Below, piece after piece: positions 33,076 to 42,053 of a stretch of DNA of 64,000 nt (within the stretch, counting starts at the first letter, position 1; the number at the start of each line of letters is the position of its first letter). Location of the stretch: positions 1 to 64,000 of the forward strand of contig JBGAHL010000021.1 in NCBI GenBank assembly GCA_044226205.1. The letters are read 5' to 3'. Below the pieces are notes generated by a model, which saw only the letters and a program-made list of their open reading frames with translations, was not told where the DNA came from and searched no databases. Position numbers and translations under genes: made by a program. The DNA comes from M3007 sp044226205. GTDB taxonomy: Bacteria > Bacteroidota > Bacteroidia > Chitinophagales > Saprospiraceae.

Positions 33076-34176
33076 TTAATCTGCATTTTCTTGTGCGATT
33101 GACGCATCCGGCAGATTATCCCTCCTTATTTGGCTCGGGCTTTTGCCAAAATATCGCTTGAACGCGTTGGAAAAATGGGCCGCTTCCCGAAAGCCCACGG
33201 CAAATGCGATCTCGCGGATCGACTTGTCCGTGCTCTGCAGCAGGTCGAGGGCTTTTTCAAGCCGGTATTTCAGGATGTATTGCTCGGTCGTCAAGCCTGT
33301 TTTTTCCTTGATCTTTCTGTTCGTCTGGGCAACGCTGAGGTGGATGCCAGTAGCCAGTTCGGGTACGCGAAGGGATTCCTCGCTGATCCTTTTTTCCAAA
33401 AAGGCTTGTACTTCCTCCAAAAAAGAATCTTTTATCGCGCTGATCTTGTGAAACTGGATATGCCTCGGGACGGCATTTTGCAAGAGTATTTTTTGGCGCA
33501 GGGTGAGGGCCCAGGAAAAACAGATCACATCGAGCAGGATACCAACTTTCAAATGATAAACGCAGACATCGCCCCAGGGAGTCGGAAAACAACAAATGGC
33601 ATCCCTGACCCAATCATGGCGCCCTGTCATCAAACGCGTCATCAGCACGCAAACAAATCCGAGGATCAGCGCTGCACTACCCGTTAGCACCAGTTTTTGG
33701 TAAAAAAAACGGGCATTTTTCCAGATCTGTATCAAAATCCAGATCATCAGCGGCAGCAAAAGAACCTGCACCCACTGGTGTATTTGGTCTGCCAAAAAAC
33801 GTCCAAGCAGCGCCTGGGTCACGAGGTTCACCCCGATCAGCAGGAAAAAAATTCGGGACAACCTGAGCAGCAAGCTGGACAAACCCGGAGCATCCTGCCG
33901 GACGTTCATCAAATATTCGAGGAACAAAAAATAGCAACCCAACGCGGCGTAGCTCAACGGCGAGTTCCACTGCAAAGGCGGATCAGGCGGACTTTCTGCA
34001 CCGAATTCTGCGGCGTAAGTAAGCCAGAATTGCCGCCCGTAATGGGCAACGGTCCCCAACAGGTACCCGATATACGGCAATATGGAACGGTCGCAGGTTT
34101 GTCGCCATTGAAGCAGGGCAACGAACACACAGAACAAGATAACCGTGAAAAAAAAGGTATTGAAAATCAAAAACAT
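33076..34176 (-). CDS. Membrane-embedded AraC-family regulator
   Basis: A 366-residue protein. The N-terminal 230 residues contain about seven hydrophobic segments (FLIFNTFFFTVILFCVFVAL onward), a membrane sensor module. The C-terminal 110 residues are an AraC-type double helix-turn-helix DNA-binding domain: LRVPELATGIHLSVAQTNRK, then SIREIAFAVGFREAAHFSNA and FKRYFGKSPSQIRR. This 7TM-AraC architecture is common in Bacteroidota. The internal ATG at 34176 is chosen because a strong terminator (34231-34258) lies inside the longer possible reading. It precedes, in the same orientation, the secreted genes at 29.8-33.0 kb, which could be its targets (inference). Confidence 0.85.
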   Translation of the reverse strand: MFLIFNTFFFTVILFCVFVALLQWRQTCDRSILPYIGYLLGTVAHYGRQFWLTYAAEFGAESPPDPPLQWNSPLSYAALGCYFLFLEYLMNVRQDAPGLSSLLLRLSRIFFLLIGVNLVTQALLGRFLADQIHQWVQVLLLPLMIWILIQIWKNARFFYQKLVLTGSAALILGFVCVLMTRLMTGRHDWVRDAICCFPTPWGDVCVYHLKVGILLDVICFSWALTLRQKILLQNAVPRHIQFHKISAIKDSFLEEVQAFLEKRISEESLRVPELATGIHLSVAQTNRKIKEKTGLTTEQYILKYRLEKALDLLQSTDKSIREIAFAVGFREAAHFSNAFKRYFGKSPSQIRRDNLPDASIAQENAD

Positions 34177-34230
34177 CCGGCCGGGGTGGGTTTTCTGTAA
34201 CTTCCGAAGCTGAAAAATAACGCAAAAAAA

Positions 34231-34258
34231 AGCGCCGCTCCCAACCGGGAACGGCGCT
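34231..34258. terminator. Terminator of the RND efflux operon
   Basis: A stem of AGCGCCG with CGGCGCT plus an inner CCC/GGG pair. It is flanked by a run of seven As on the left and six Ts on the right, so it can work on both strands. It lies 33 bp beyond the stop of the RND transporter gene. Confidence 0.85.
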
Positions 34259-34291
34259 TTTTTCATTTCTCTAAAATACTGACTAACAAAC

Positions 34292-37200
34292 TCAAAGCTT
34301 GCTCACCCAGTTTTTAAATCGCCAGCCGACAAGGTACATGGCCGGCAAAATGATGAGGGTGATGAAGGTCGCAAAGCCGAGGCCAAATACGATGGTCCAC
34401 GACAAGGGGCCCCAGAAGGCTACCGAGTCGCCGCCGAAGAAAATGTGCGGGTTGCCGGTAGCGAACAGGCTGGCGAAGTCGATGTTGAAACCAACTGCCA
34501 GCGGGATCAGACCCAGGATGGTGGCCGTGGCTGTCAGCAATACGGGCGTCATACGGATTCGGCCGGCTTCGATGATGGCTTCGCGAACCTGCATGCCGCG
34601 CTCGCGCAGAATGTCGGTAAACTCGACCAGCAGGATGCCGTTTCGCACCACGATACCCGCCAAGGCCACGATACCGACCCCCATCATGATCACCGAGAAG
34701 TCCATTTTGAAAATGGCCATGCCGATCAGTACCCCGATGATCGAAAAAACAACCTCGGTCAGAATGATCAGCGTTTTGCCGATGGAGTTGAACTGCGTGA
34801 CGAGGATCAGCAGAATGAGGAACAGCGAGATCAGCAGGGAGCGGCCGAGGAAGGAGGCGGCGTCCAGAAACTCGGCATCTTCACCCGCAAAACCAACGAC
34901 GACCCCTTCGTGTTTGGGGAAATTCGCGATGGCCGTTTTAACCTGATTGATCACCTCGGTTTGTTTCGGCTGGTATTCGGTGGTGATGTTGGACGAGATC
35001 GTAACCATGCGTTCCTGGTCCTTTCGGCGGATGCCGGCATAGGTATTGGTGTATTTGACGTCGGCCAGGGCGGTCATGGGCACCGAGCGGAGAATGCCGC
35101 CCATGTTCATGTCGCGGAACGTAATATTCAGGTTATCAACGGCATTGATGTTGGCGCGCTGGTCTTCCTGCAAACGGATAACCACCGGGATTTCATCCTC
35201 GCCGTCGCGGTATTTGGTCGCTTCCTTGCCCAGAATGGCCGTACGGAATTCCGAACCGATCTGTGCGGTGGAAATACCTTCGCGGTTGGCGCGGTCGCGG
35301 TCGATCTGGATATTGATTTCGGGTTTGGACACGACGAGGTCGCTGCGCAATTCTTCCACGCCCGGGATGGCGAGCGAATCGAGGTAACGTTTGACGGCCG
35401 TCGAAGTGGCGACCAGATCGGCGAAGTTGTCGCCCCGGATTTCCACCGAAACAGGTTTGGGAGAAGGCGGGCCGCCTTGCTCCTGGTCCACCACGATCTC
35501 GGCGCCCGGAATGAGGCCCTTGGTTGCGACGCGGATTTTGTCCATGTATTCCTTGGTGCTGACGCCGTTGCGATGTCCGTATTCGACGAAAGCTACTCCG
35601 ACTTTTGCCTTGTTGGAGGTTGCCGAGCGATCGAATTGGTCTTCCGAAGCTCCGATGGCCACGTTGGTGATGACCGACTCGACGATCGGATTGTTCTCAC
35701 CCAGGGTCTCGACCACCTTGCGCTCCATGACCGAAGCGAGGGAGTCGGTTACTTCCACGTCGGTACCAACGGGGAGCGTCATGTACACATAAATAAAGTT
35801 CGGGTCGGCCTTCGGGAACAGTACGATATTGGCCTGGCGGGAGGCCGTGACCATCAGCGAGACGAACAGCAGGGCCGTTACGCCGCCCAGCAATGCCAGC
35901 GGATATTTGAGGGCAAAACCAAGGAAACGGGCATACAAATTCTGCAAAGCCGGCCAGGTTTTATTTTGGAAGGTATCGACCCACCCGGACAACACGAAAC
36001 GGTACAGCACCATGAACAGGGCGCAAACGATCATAAAATTGCCCATCCCGATCTTGCCGTTGAGGTAGAAGAACAAGGTGGAAAGTGCAAAAATGACGTA
36101 GGCGGCAATGGTCCGGCGGCGTTTTTTGACCGGGTCTTCCTGCTTGAGTTCGTCGCCTTCTTTTTGCATAAACCACACTGCAAAAACGGGGTTGATGATA
36201 TAGGCTACGAGCAGGGAGGCGGTCAGGGTAATGATAATCGTGACCGGCAGGTAGTGCATGAATTTACCAAAAATACCGCCCCAGAACACCAGCGGGAAAA
36301 ATGGCGCCAGTGTGGTGGCCGTACCCGACAGAACGGGCAGGAACACCTCGCCGGCGGCCTGTTTGGCCGAATGGACAATGCCGGGTTTGGGGTTTTCGTG
36401 GTAAATCCTGTGTGTGTTTTCTATGACCACGATGGCGTCGTCGACCACGATACCGAGGCCGAGCAGGAAGGCGAACAACACGATCATATTGAGCGTGAAG
36501 TCGAAGCCCGGCAGCACCATGAAGGCAATGGCCATCGACAGCGGCACGGCGAGTGCGACGAAGATGGCGTTGGTGGCGCCCATGAAAAACATCAGGATCA
36601 GCGTCACCAGAATAAAACCGATGACGATGGTGTTGATCAGGTCGTTGAGGGTGGTGCGGGTGGCGCGGCTCTGGTCGCCGGTGATGGTGACTTCGAGGTT
36701 GGCCGGAAAATCGTGGGCTTTCATCTCGTCCACCACTTCCTTGATCTTGTCGGAGGCGTTGATCAGGTTTTCGCCCGTGCGTTTGATGACGTTGAGCGAG
36801 ATCACGTTGCGGCTGTTGAGGCGGCTGTAACTCTCCTGCTCCTTGTGGCCCATGCGCACTTCGGCGATGTCCTTGAGGTACACCTGTGCGCCCGACTGGG
36901 AGGCGACGAGGATGTTTTTGATCTGTTCGATGTTTTTGAAATCGCCGCGGATCGACACCGAACGCGTCATGCCGCCGATATCGACGTTGCCCGCCGAAAT
37001 GGTCATATTTTCAAAAGCCAGCGCGTTTTCGATGTCGCGGAAAGTCAGTTTCGCCGCGGTCATTTTGTATTTATCCACATCGATCTGCACTTCTTTTTCA
37101 AGGGCGCCGACCAGATCGACGCGGGTAATCTCGCGCATTTCCTCGATGCGGTCTTTCAGCCGGTCGGCGTAGTCTTTCAGCTGATCGAGGCTGTAATCGC

Positions 37201-37645
37201 CGGCGATGTTGACGTTCATGATCGGGATTTCGGAAATATCGAACTCCGTGATCGTGGGGTCGTCGAGCAAATCGGTGGGGAGGTCGCGTTTGGCTTTGTC
37301 CACCCCGTCTTTTACTTTTTGCTTGCATTCACCCACGTCGAGGTCGGTATTGAACTCGACGATGATGCTCGAAAAATCCTGCACCGAGTTGGAGGTTACT
37401 TTTTTAACCCCGCTGAGTCCTTTGAGTTGTTTTTCAATGGGTTTGGTGACAAGTTGTTCCATGTCGCTCGGCGACGCGCCCGGGTAGATGGTGGACACGA
37501 AGATGGTGGGCACGGTCACGTCCGGGAACTGCTCTTTGGGCAGTGCATTGTAGGACATGATACCGGTGAGCGTGATGATAACCGTGATAATGAAAATACT
37601 CGTGCGGTTATCTATTGCCCAACTGGTTGGTTTGAATTCTTTCAT
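34292..37645 (-). CDS. RND-family efflux transporter (HAE1/AcrB-like)
   Basis: A 1117-residue inner-membrane proton/drug antiporter. It opens with the RND N-terminal helix (WAIDNRTSIFIITVIITLTG) and has the porter subdomains (YPGASPSDMEQLVTKPIE near residue 55, GDQSRATRTTLNDLI near 325). The proton-relay TM4 is LLGLGIVVDDAIVVIENTHR near residue 400 with the two essential Asp residues, and the C-terminal half has VRNGILLVEFTD. It pairs with the fusion protein and TolC-like channel encoded upstream. One oddity is an extra hydrophobic pair between the two halves (AAYVIFALSTLFFYLNGKIG then FMIVCALFMVLYRF), which suggests 14 rather than 12 transmembrane helices. It is the last gene of the second tetR-controlled efflux operon; the substrate is unknown. 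Confidence 0.95.
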   Translation of the reverse strand: MKEFKPTSWAIDNRTSIFIITVIITLTGIMSYNALPKEQFPDVTVPTIFVSTIYPGASPSDMEQLVTKPIEKQLKGLSGVKKVTSNSVQDFSSIIVEFNTDLDVGECKQKVKDGVDKAKRDLPTDLLDDPTITEFDISEIPIMNVNIAGDYSLDQLKDYADRLKDRIEEMREITRVDLVGALEKEVQIDVDKYKMTAAKLTFRDIENALAFENMTISAGNVDIGGMTRSVSIRGDFKNIEQIKNILVASQSGAQVYLKDIAEVRMGHKEQESYSRLNSRNVISLNVIKRTGENLINASDKIKEVVDEMKAHDFPANLEVTITGDQSRATRTTLNDLINTIVIGFILVTLILMFFMGATNAIFVALAVPLSMAIAFMVLPGFDFTLNMIVLFAFLLGLGIVVDDAIVVIENTHRIYHENPKPGIVHSAKQAAGEVFLPVLSGTATTLAPFFPLVFWGGIFGKFMHYLPVTIIITLTASLLVAYIINPVFAVWFMQKEGDELKQEDPVKKRRRTIAAYVIFALSTLFFYLNGKIGMGNFMIVCALFMVLYRFVLSGWVDTFQNKTWPALQNLYARFLGFALKYPLALLGGVTALLFVSLMVTASRQANIVLFPKADPNFIYVYMTLPVGTDVEVTDSLASVMERKVVETLGENNPIVESVITNVAIGASEDQFDRSATSNKAKVGVAFVEYGHRNGVSTKEYMDKIRVATKGLIPGAEIVVDQEQGGPPSPKPVSVEIRGDNFADLVATSTAVKRYLDSLAIPGVEELRSDLVVSKPEINIQIDRDRANREGISTAQIGSEFRTAILGKEATKYRDGEDEIPVVIRLQEDQRANINAVDNLNITFRDMNMGGILRSVPMTALADVKYTNTYAGIRRKDQERMVTISSNITTEYQPKQTEVINQVKTAIANFPKHEGVVVGFAGEDAEFLDAASFLGRSLLISLFLILLILVTQFNSIGKTLIILTEVVFSIIGVLIGMAIFKMDFSVIMMGVGIVALAGIVVRNGILLVEFTDILRERGMQVREAIIEAGRIRMTPVLLTATATILGLIPLAVGFNIDFASLFATGNPHIFFGGDSVAFWGPLSWTIVFGLGFATFITLIILPAMYLVGWRFKNWVSKL

Positions 37646-37705
37646 AGCGCTATTCAGGAGCGTTGTTGACGGATGCTGATGGAAAAAAGGCGGCGGTGAC
37701 GGGGT

Positions 37706-38833
37706 TTAGAAATTGACCGTCTCGCCCGGGTTCACGTCCTGGAAACCAACAGAAATAACATGGTCGCCTTTTTTCAGGCCATCGGTGACTTCCACCATTC
37801 CGTTGTAGTTGTTGCCTTGTTTGATCGGAGTTTTGCGCACGGCGCCCTGTTTGTCGGCGCTTTTATCAACCGTCAGCACAAAATCGCCGTCGGCGGCGGT
37901 CTGGATCAGGTTGACCGGGACGACCAGCGCGTTGTTGTTTTGGTAGTCGATGATTTTCATAACCGCGATCATATTGGCGCGGTAATCGGCGCCGGCCGGC
38001 AGGGCGCATTCCACGACGAAGGTGCGGGTGGTCGGGCTGATGGTTTTGCTGACGTAGGTGACGCGCGAATTGACTTCTTTTTTCAGGTCGGGGAAATACA
38101 GCACGACGGCGTCGCCTTTGTTGACCTTGGCGGCGTAAGCCTCAGGCACTTCACCCGTGATTTTCAGATCGCTGAGGTTCACGATGTTGCACAGCGGGAG
38201 GCCGGGCGAGATGGCCTGGCCGGCTTTCAGCATCACGTAATCGACCGAGCCGGAAATCGGGGCGTAGATGCGCGTCATTTGCCATTGTTCCTTGGTGGTG
38301 GCGATGCGCTGCTCGACGGCTTCCTTGTTGGTTTTGGCCTGGATAAACTGCACTTCAGTGCCGATTTTCTGGTCCCAAAGCGCTTTTTGGCGGTTGTAGA
38401 GGTCGGTGGCCGTCTGGAGCTGGAGTTCGAGTTCGGCCAGGCCTTTGAGCATCAGCTGATCGTCGATGATGGCCAGCAGTTGGCCGCGTTTGACGACGTC
38501 GCCGTTTTTGACCAGCACCTTGCTGAGCACGCCGGGTGCTTTGGAAGTGACCGGCACGTTTTCCTCGGCATCGACTTTCCCCTGAATGTCGATGTAGTGG
38601 CGGAACTGGGCCGGCTGAACTTCGGTCAGGCTCACCGTGTGGATTTTTTGCGGGGCGCCGGCCGGAGCGCCGAGTTCTTGTTCGAGGGCCGAAATTTCGG
38701 CTTCGATTTTAGTTTTTTGTTCTTTCAGTTTGGCCAGTTGGGCGCTCTTGTCGGTCGGTTGCGAGCCGCAGGCGCCGATCAGGAGCGCTGCTGCGAGGAA
38801 CAGCGACAATTGGACGAGGGTGTTATTTTTCAT
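37706..38833 (-). CDS. RND-pump periplasmic adaptor (membrane fusion) lipoprotein
   Basis: A 375-residue adaptor. The signal peptide ends in the lipobox LIGAC, so it is anchored by lipid at Cys22. A short coiled coil (LAKLKEQKTKIEAEISALEQE, in pieces) follows, then the first lipoyl half (VTSKAPGVLSKVLVKNGDVVKRGQ, in pieces, near residue 90). A helical hairpin comes next, then the second half (IYAPISGSVDYVMLKAGQAI) near residue 205. The C-terminal beta domains end at GFQDVNPGETVNF. It links the RND transporter and the TolC-like protein. It lies 60 bp before the transporter gene and 42 bp after the tolC-like gene. Confidence 0.93.
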   Translation of the reverse strand: MKNNTLVQLSLFLAAALLIGACGSQPTDKSAQLAKLKEQKTKIEAEISALEQELGAPAGAPQKIHTVSLTEVQPAQFRHYIDIQGKVDAEENVPVTSKAPGVLSKVLVKNGDVVKRGQLLAIIDDQLMLKGLAELELQLQTATDLYNRQKALWDQKIGTEVQFIQAKTNKEAVEQRIATTKEQWQMTRIYAPISGSVDYVMLKAGQAISPGLPLCNIVNLSDLKITGEVPEAYAAKVNKGDAVVLYFPDLKKEVNSRVTYVSKTISPTTRTFVVECALPAGADYRANMIAVMKIIDYQNNNALVVPVNLIQTAADGDFVLTVDKSADKQGAVRKTPIKQGNNYNGMVEVTDGLKKGDHVISVGFQDVNPGETVNF

Positions 38834-38875
38834 GGAAATTGTTTTTTCAATGAGAAAAGTTGAGACAGGAAGGTT

Positions 38876-40210
38876 TTAGTTGGTGGCACCCAGCGCTTTT
38901 TGAACGGCGACCTTGGCATTGAGCAGGTCGTACTGGGCGCTCATCAGGGCTTGCTGGGCGGAGTACAGCGTTTGTTCGGCGCTGACGAGTTCGAAGCTGG
39001 AACCCACGCCGGCCTTGAATTTGGTCTGGGTGGTATCGTAGATGCGCTGTGCAAGGGCCAGGTTTTTTTGCTGGTTGTTTACGCGCTCCCGGGCATTGAG
39101 GTATTGTTTGCGGGCGTTGGACAGTTCGAGCTGCATGCCGTTGAGCAGGAGTTTTTCCTGTTCGTCGATGGTTTGGACCCCGATCTGGGCCATCTGGCGG
39201 CGCGCTTTGGAACCGCCGCTGTCGAACAAATTAACATTGACCGAAATGCCTGCCACGGCGGAGGGGATAAAAAACCACTTTTTATCGTTGCCAAAACCGC
39301 CCTGCCAGCCCGGCTGGTATTGGACAAATCCTGCGACGGTCGGCATCCAGGGTTTCGATTGCAGTTCGACCTGAACCAGGCTCAGGTCGCGTGCGCGGCG
39401 CAATTGCACGTATTCGGGGCGGTTTTGTGGGTTGAGTTCCGAGCTCAGATCGGCATCGCCGTAGGTGGCGAGCAATTGGTTCAGGTTGTCGGAAAGTTCC
39501 AGTTGGCCGTCCATCGGCATACCCATCGCCATTTTGAGGCCGTTGAGCACCATGGATTGCTGGCGGACGAGGTTGTCGCGTTCGCTGCGCAGGGCGGTCA
39601 GGCTGAGTTCGAGGCGATCCACGTCGAGTTGTTCGGCAAAACCGGCCTGCTGGATGGCCCTGGTTTCGGAGAGCAGTTTTTCGAGGTTGGCGATGTTTTT
39701 GTCGAGCAGGACGATGTTTTCGCTGAGCAACAAGGCCGGCAGGTAGGCATCGATCACCTGGTTGCGCACGGTACGGCGCGTTACGTTGAGTTGTTCGCTC
39801 ACATAAACCCGGTAGTAATCGGCGGCTTTGGTGGCCACGCGGTAGCTGTTGCTGAAAAACAGCTGGTTGAGTTGAATGCTCGGCGAAAGGCTGTGGTAAG
39901 CGTTGAACGCGATTTTTTCATCGCTCGGAAAACCGAGTGCGCTGGCCGGAATGCCGGGGCGCTGGATGAAATACTGGTAACCCACGCTACCCGAGATCTG
40001 CGGCAGGCCCGTCGATTTGTTTTCCTTGATGCGCCAGTTGGCGTCGGCGACCTGGAGTTGGGCGATGCGGATTTGAGGATTGTTGTCCAGGGCGTAGCCG
40101 ATACAATCGTTGAGGCTCCTGCCAGTGGAGCTCTGGGCATTCGACACCTGTGACATGGCTACTCCGAGTACGATCAGCAGTAGCGGAAAAAGTCTTGGTT
40201 TTCGTAGCAT
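38876..40210 (-). CDS. TolC-family outer membrane efflux protein (RND-pump operon)
   Basis: A 444-residue channel subunit with a signal peptide (residues about 1-25, ending SNAQ) and the OEP opening SLNDCIGYALDNNPQIRIAQ. The helical repeats include LALAQRIYDTTQTKFKAGVG near residue 390 and the duplicated NVTRRTVRNQVIDAYL region near 145. It forms the outer-membrane exit for the RND pump. It starts 3 bp after the stop of the tetR gene, so the two are almost certainly translated from one transcript. It is clearly a different paralogue from the TolC-like protein of the MFS operon in this window. Confidence 0.92.
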   Translation of the reverse strand: MLRKPRLFPLLLIVLGVAMSQVSNAQSSTGRSLNDCIGYALDNNPQIRIAQLQVADANWRIKENKSTGLPQISGSVGYQYFIQRPGIPASALGFPSDEKIAFNAYHSLSPSIQLNQLFFSNSYRVATKAADYYRVYVSEQLNVTRRTVRNQVIDAYLPALLLSENIVLLDKNIANLEKLLSETRAIQQAGFAEQLDVDRLELSLTALRSERDNLVRQQSMVLNGLKMAMGMPMDGQLELSDNLNQLLATYGDADLSSELNPQNRPEYVQLRRARDLSLVQVELQSKPWMPTVAGFVQYQPGWQGGFGNDKKWFFIPSAVAGISVNVNLFDSGGSKARRQMAQIGVQTIDEQEKLLLNGMQLELSNARKQYLNARERVNNQQKNLALAQRIYDTTQTKFKAGVGSSFELVSAEQTLYSAQQALMSAQYDLLNAKVAVQKALGATN

Positions 40211-40213
40211 AAT

Positions 40214-40819
40214 TCAGGACAGTTTTGCTTTTAATACCTGCAGCCCCCGGTCGGACACGATGCCGTAGAGGTAATGCGTCAGGTATTCTTTAAATAGAAT
40301 TTCCTTTTTGTATGTGTGTTGAGGGAAAAGTGTTTCGTCGAAAAGGAGCAGGGAATGACCGATGTGAAATTTGGCTACGATATCCACATCCAGGTCCGAA
40401 CGGTAAATACCTTCCCGCACGCCGCGTTCGAGGTTGGTGCGCATCAGACCGTACATGAAACCCTGAATGAATTCCTGCATTTTTTCCCAGACCTCGCGGT
40501 GGTACTTCTGAAGATCGTACACGACGTTCGATTTCATCTGTTGCATTTGCTGGGTGTTGGCTTCCATCACATCGAACAGTTCTTCCAGGGCGTTGGCCGA
40601 TTTTCCGGCCAGTTGGAGGCATTCACTTTTTTCTTCCGCGATATGTTCTTCCATGACCTTCATCACCAGATCGTTTTTGTTTTCGACAAACTGGTAGAGG
40701 GTCTTTTTGGAAATGCCCAGCTCGCGCGCCACATCGTCCATCGTGATGCTTTTTATGCCGTAGCGCAGAAAAAGCTCCGCCGTCCGCCGGGTCCATTTCT
40801 TTTGTTGTTCGTTTAACAT
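40214..40819 (-). CDS. TetR-family repressor of the RND efflux operon
   Basis: A 201-residue regulator. The N-terminal domain (residues about 10-55) reads TAELFLRYGIKSITMDDVARELGISKKTLYQFVENKNDLV (in pieces), a standard TetR helix-turn-helix. The remaining helices form the ligand domain. It is the first gene of the operon tetR-tolC-mfp-rnd. A 28-bp near-palindrome with GGAAAC/GTTTCC arms sits directly upstream of its -7 box. The ATG lies only 4 bp after the -7 box, so the messenger is predicted to be leaderless. This arrangement mirrors the other efflux operon, although the operators differ in sequence. Confidence 0.92.
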   Translation of the reverse strand: MLNEQQKKWTRRTAELFLRYGIKSITMDDVARELGISKKTLYQFVENKNDLVMKVMEEHIAEEKSECLQLAGKSANALEELFDVMEANTQQMQQMKSNVVYDLQKYHREVWEKMQEFIQGFMYGLMRTNLERGVREGIYRSDLDVDIVAKFHIGHSLLLFDETLFPQHTYKKEILFKEYLTHYLYGIVSDRGLQVLKAKLS

Positions 40820-40823
40820 GCCG

Positions 40824-40864
40824 CAAAGGTAACGACGGAAACGATTTTTAAAAAAAATGTTTCC
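40824..40864 (-). promoter_or_regulatory. Promoter and putative operator of the RND efflux operon
   Basis: The -7 box TACCTTTG (40831-40824, minus strand) is followed by only CGGC before the ATG. Upstream, an imperfect 28-bp palindrome (40837-40864) has 6-bp perfect arms GGAAAC and GTTTCC around an AT-rich core. It spans the region where the -33 element should lie, consistent with TetR autorepression. Confidence 0.65.
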
Positions 40865-40943
40865 ACTGTTTTTTCGGTTTTTCGATAAACGACATACAAA
40901 ATTCCACGCAAGGCGCTGCTGTGATCGTCAAACGAAATAAAAA

Positions 40944-40978
40944 ACGCCGACCAGTGTGCGAACATCACTGGTCGGCGT
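40944..40978 (-). terminator. Terminator of the ruvX-def transcript
   Basis: A perfect 13-bp stem (40944-40956 with 40966-40978, arm ACGCCGACCAGTG) with a 9-base loop, followed on the minus strand by a T-rich run. It lies 25 bp after the def stop. Confidence 0.85.
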
Positions 40979-41002
40979 AAAGTTCTGCCGGGCGCCTGTT
41001 TT

Positions 41003-41572
41003 TTAGCGCGTTGCGAAAAATTTCATTTTGTAATCCGTGTTGATTTTGCCCGCCCGGATATCGTCGAGTTTGCGCTGGATCAGCCGCTTTTTCAAAGGCT
41101 TCAGTTTTTCGGTAAAAAGGATGCCCTCGATGTGGTCGTACTCGTGCTGAATGATGCGGGCGTTGATGCCGATGAAGGTTTCTTCGTGCGTTTCGAAGTT
41201 TTCGTCCTGCCAGCGCAGGCGAATGACAGGCGGGCGGTCCACGTCGCCGCGAATGCGCGGAATGCTGAGGCAACCTTCCTCGTAGGCCCAGGGCTCGCCG
41301 GTTTCCTCCAGTTTTTGCGCATTGATAAACACGCGTTTGAAACCCGGCTGTTCATCGCCTTTTTTCTCATCGCGTTCGATGGGGGTAGAGTCGATGACAA
41401 ACAGCCGGATAGCCAGCCCGATCTGCGGGGCGGCAAGCCCCACGCCGTCGGCATGGTACATGGTTTCCCACATGTTGGCGATCAGCTGAGCGAGCTCGGG
41501 GTAATCCGGGCCGATATCGGTCGCTACTTTTTTCAAAACAGGCTGTCCGTAGGCGAATATGGGCAAAATCAT
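41003..41572 (-). CDS. def: Peptide deformylase
   Basis: A 189-residue metalloenzyme that removes the formyl group from the N-terminal Met of nascent proteins. All three family motifs are present: GVGLAAPQIG (residues 43-52), EGCLS with metal ligand Cys101, and QHEYDHIEG with His143 and His147 as metal ligands and Glu144 as catalytic base. The acidic/basic linker IERDEKKGDEQ at residues 65-75 is longer than in E. coli but usual in Bacteroidota. It lies 33 bp downstream of ruvX in the same orientation and ends at a strong terminator, so the two are probably one operon. Confidence 0.97.
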   Translation of the reverse strand: MILPIFAYGQPVLKKVATDIGPDYPELAQLIANMWETMYHADGVGLAAPQIGLAIRLFVIDSTPIERDEKKGDEQPGFKRVFINAQKLEETGEPWAYEEGCLSIPRIRGDVDRPPVIRLRWQDENFETHEETFIGINARIIQHEYDHIEGILFTEKLKPLKKRLIQRKLDDIRAGKINTDYKMKFFATR

Positions 41573-41605
41573 GGTAGTGGTCTTTATTCTAAATAACCGG
41601 AGCGC

Positions 41606-42025
41606 TTAGCTCCAGTAGTGTTCTTGCATGTATTGTTCCAGAATGAGGGCCGCGGCAATTTTATCCACGAGCGTTTTATCGCGTCGTTTTTGTTTTTTAA
41701 TGCCGCTGGCGAGGATGATCCTTTTGGCTTCGTTGGAGGTGTAGCGCTCGTCTTGTCGCAAAACGGGCGTTGCGGGAAAAAGTTTTTGCAGTTTTTCGGC
41801 GAAAGCATCGGCTTGCGGTGCGATCTGGGCCGGGTTGCCGTCGGCATGCAGGGGCAGGCCGACAATGATTTTTTCCACCTCCTCGGCGGCGCAATAACGG
41901 CTCAGGTAATCGAGCGCTTCGGCCGTCGGAACGGTGGTCAGGGCGCTTGCAATGATTTTCAACGGATCGGTGACGGCTATGCCGGTGCGTTTTAATCCGA
42001 AATCGATGGCAAGAATGCGACCCAT
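41606..42025 (-). CDS. ruvX: RuvX/YqgF-family Holliday-junction resolvase-like nuclease
   Basis: A 139-residue RNase H-fold protein, named as a putative pre-16S rRNA nuclease or Holliday-junction resolvase. The N-terminal strand MGRILAIDFGLKRTGIAVTD carries the first catalytic Asp (Asp8). IIVGLPLHADG near residue 53, DERYTSNEA near residue 92 and the final acidic motif DKIAAALILEQYM near residue 121 complete the family pattern. The start is the only ATG in position and lies 4 bp after the -7 box, predicting a leaderless messenger. It is followed by def. Confidence 0.95.
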   Translation of the reverse strand: MGRILAIDFGLKRTGIAVTDPLKIIASALTTVPTAEALDYLSRYCAAEEVEKIIVGLPLHADGNPAQIAPQADAFAEKLQKLFPATPVLRQDERYTSNEAKRIILASGIKKQKRRDKTLVDKIAAALILEQYMQEHYWS

Positions 42026-42029
42026 GCCG

Positions 42030-42037
42030 CAAAGGTA
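42030..42037 (-). promoter_or_regulatory. -7 box of ruvX, leaderless arrangement
   Basis: TACCTTTG on the minus strand is followed by CGGC and then the ATG, exactly the same 15-base arrangement as before the second tetR gene. Transcription would start at or within a base or two of the start codon. Confidence 0.65.
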
Positions 42038-42053
42038 AAACGTTAGTTAAAAA

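Noticed and set aside
34177..34266. 30-residue N-terminal extension of the AraC regulator
   Set aside because: It would be encoded by the terminator of the upstream efflux operon.
34445..37669. 1074-codon plus-strand open frame opposite the RND transporter
   Set aside because: High-GC antisense frame with His/Asp/Gly-rich composition and no domain; the minus strand encodes a complete RND pump.
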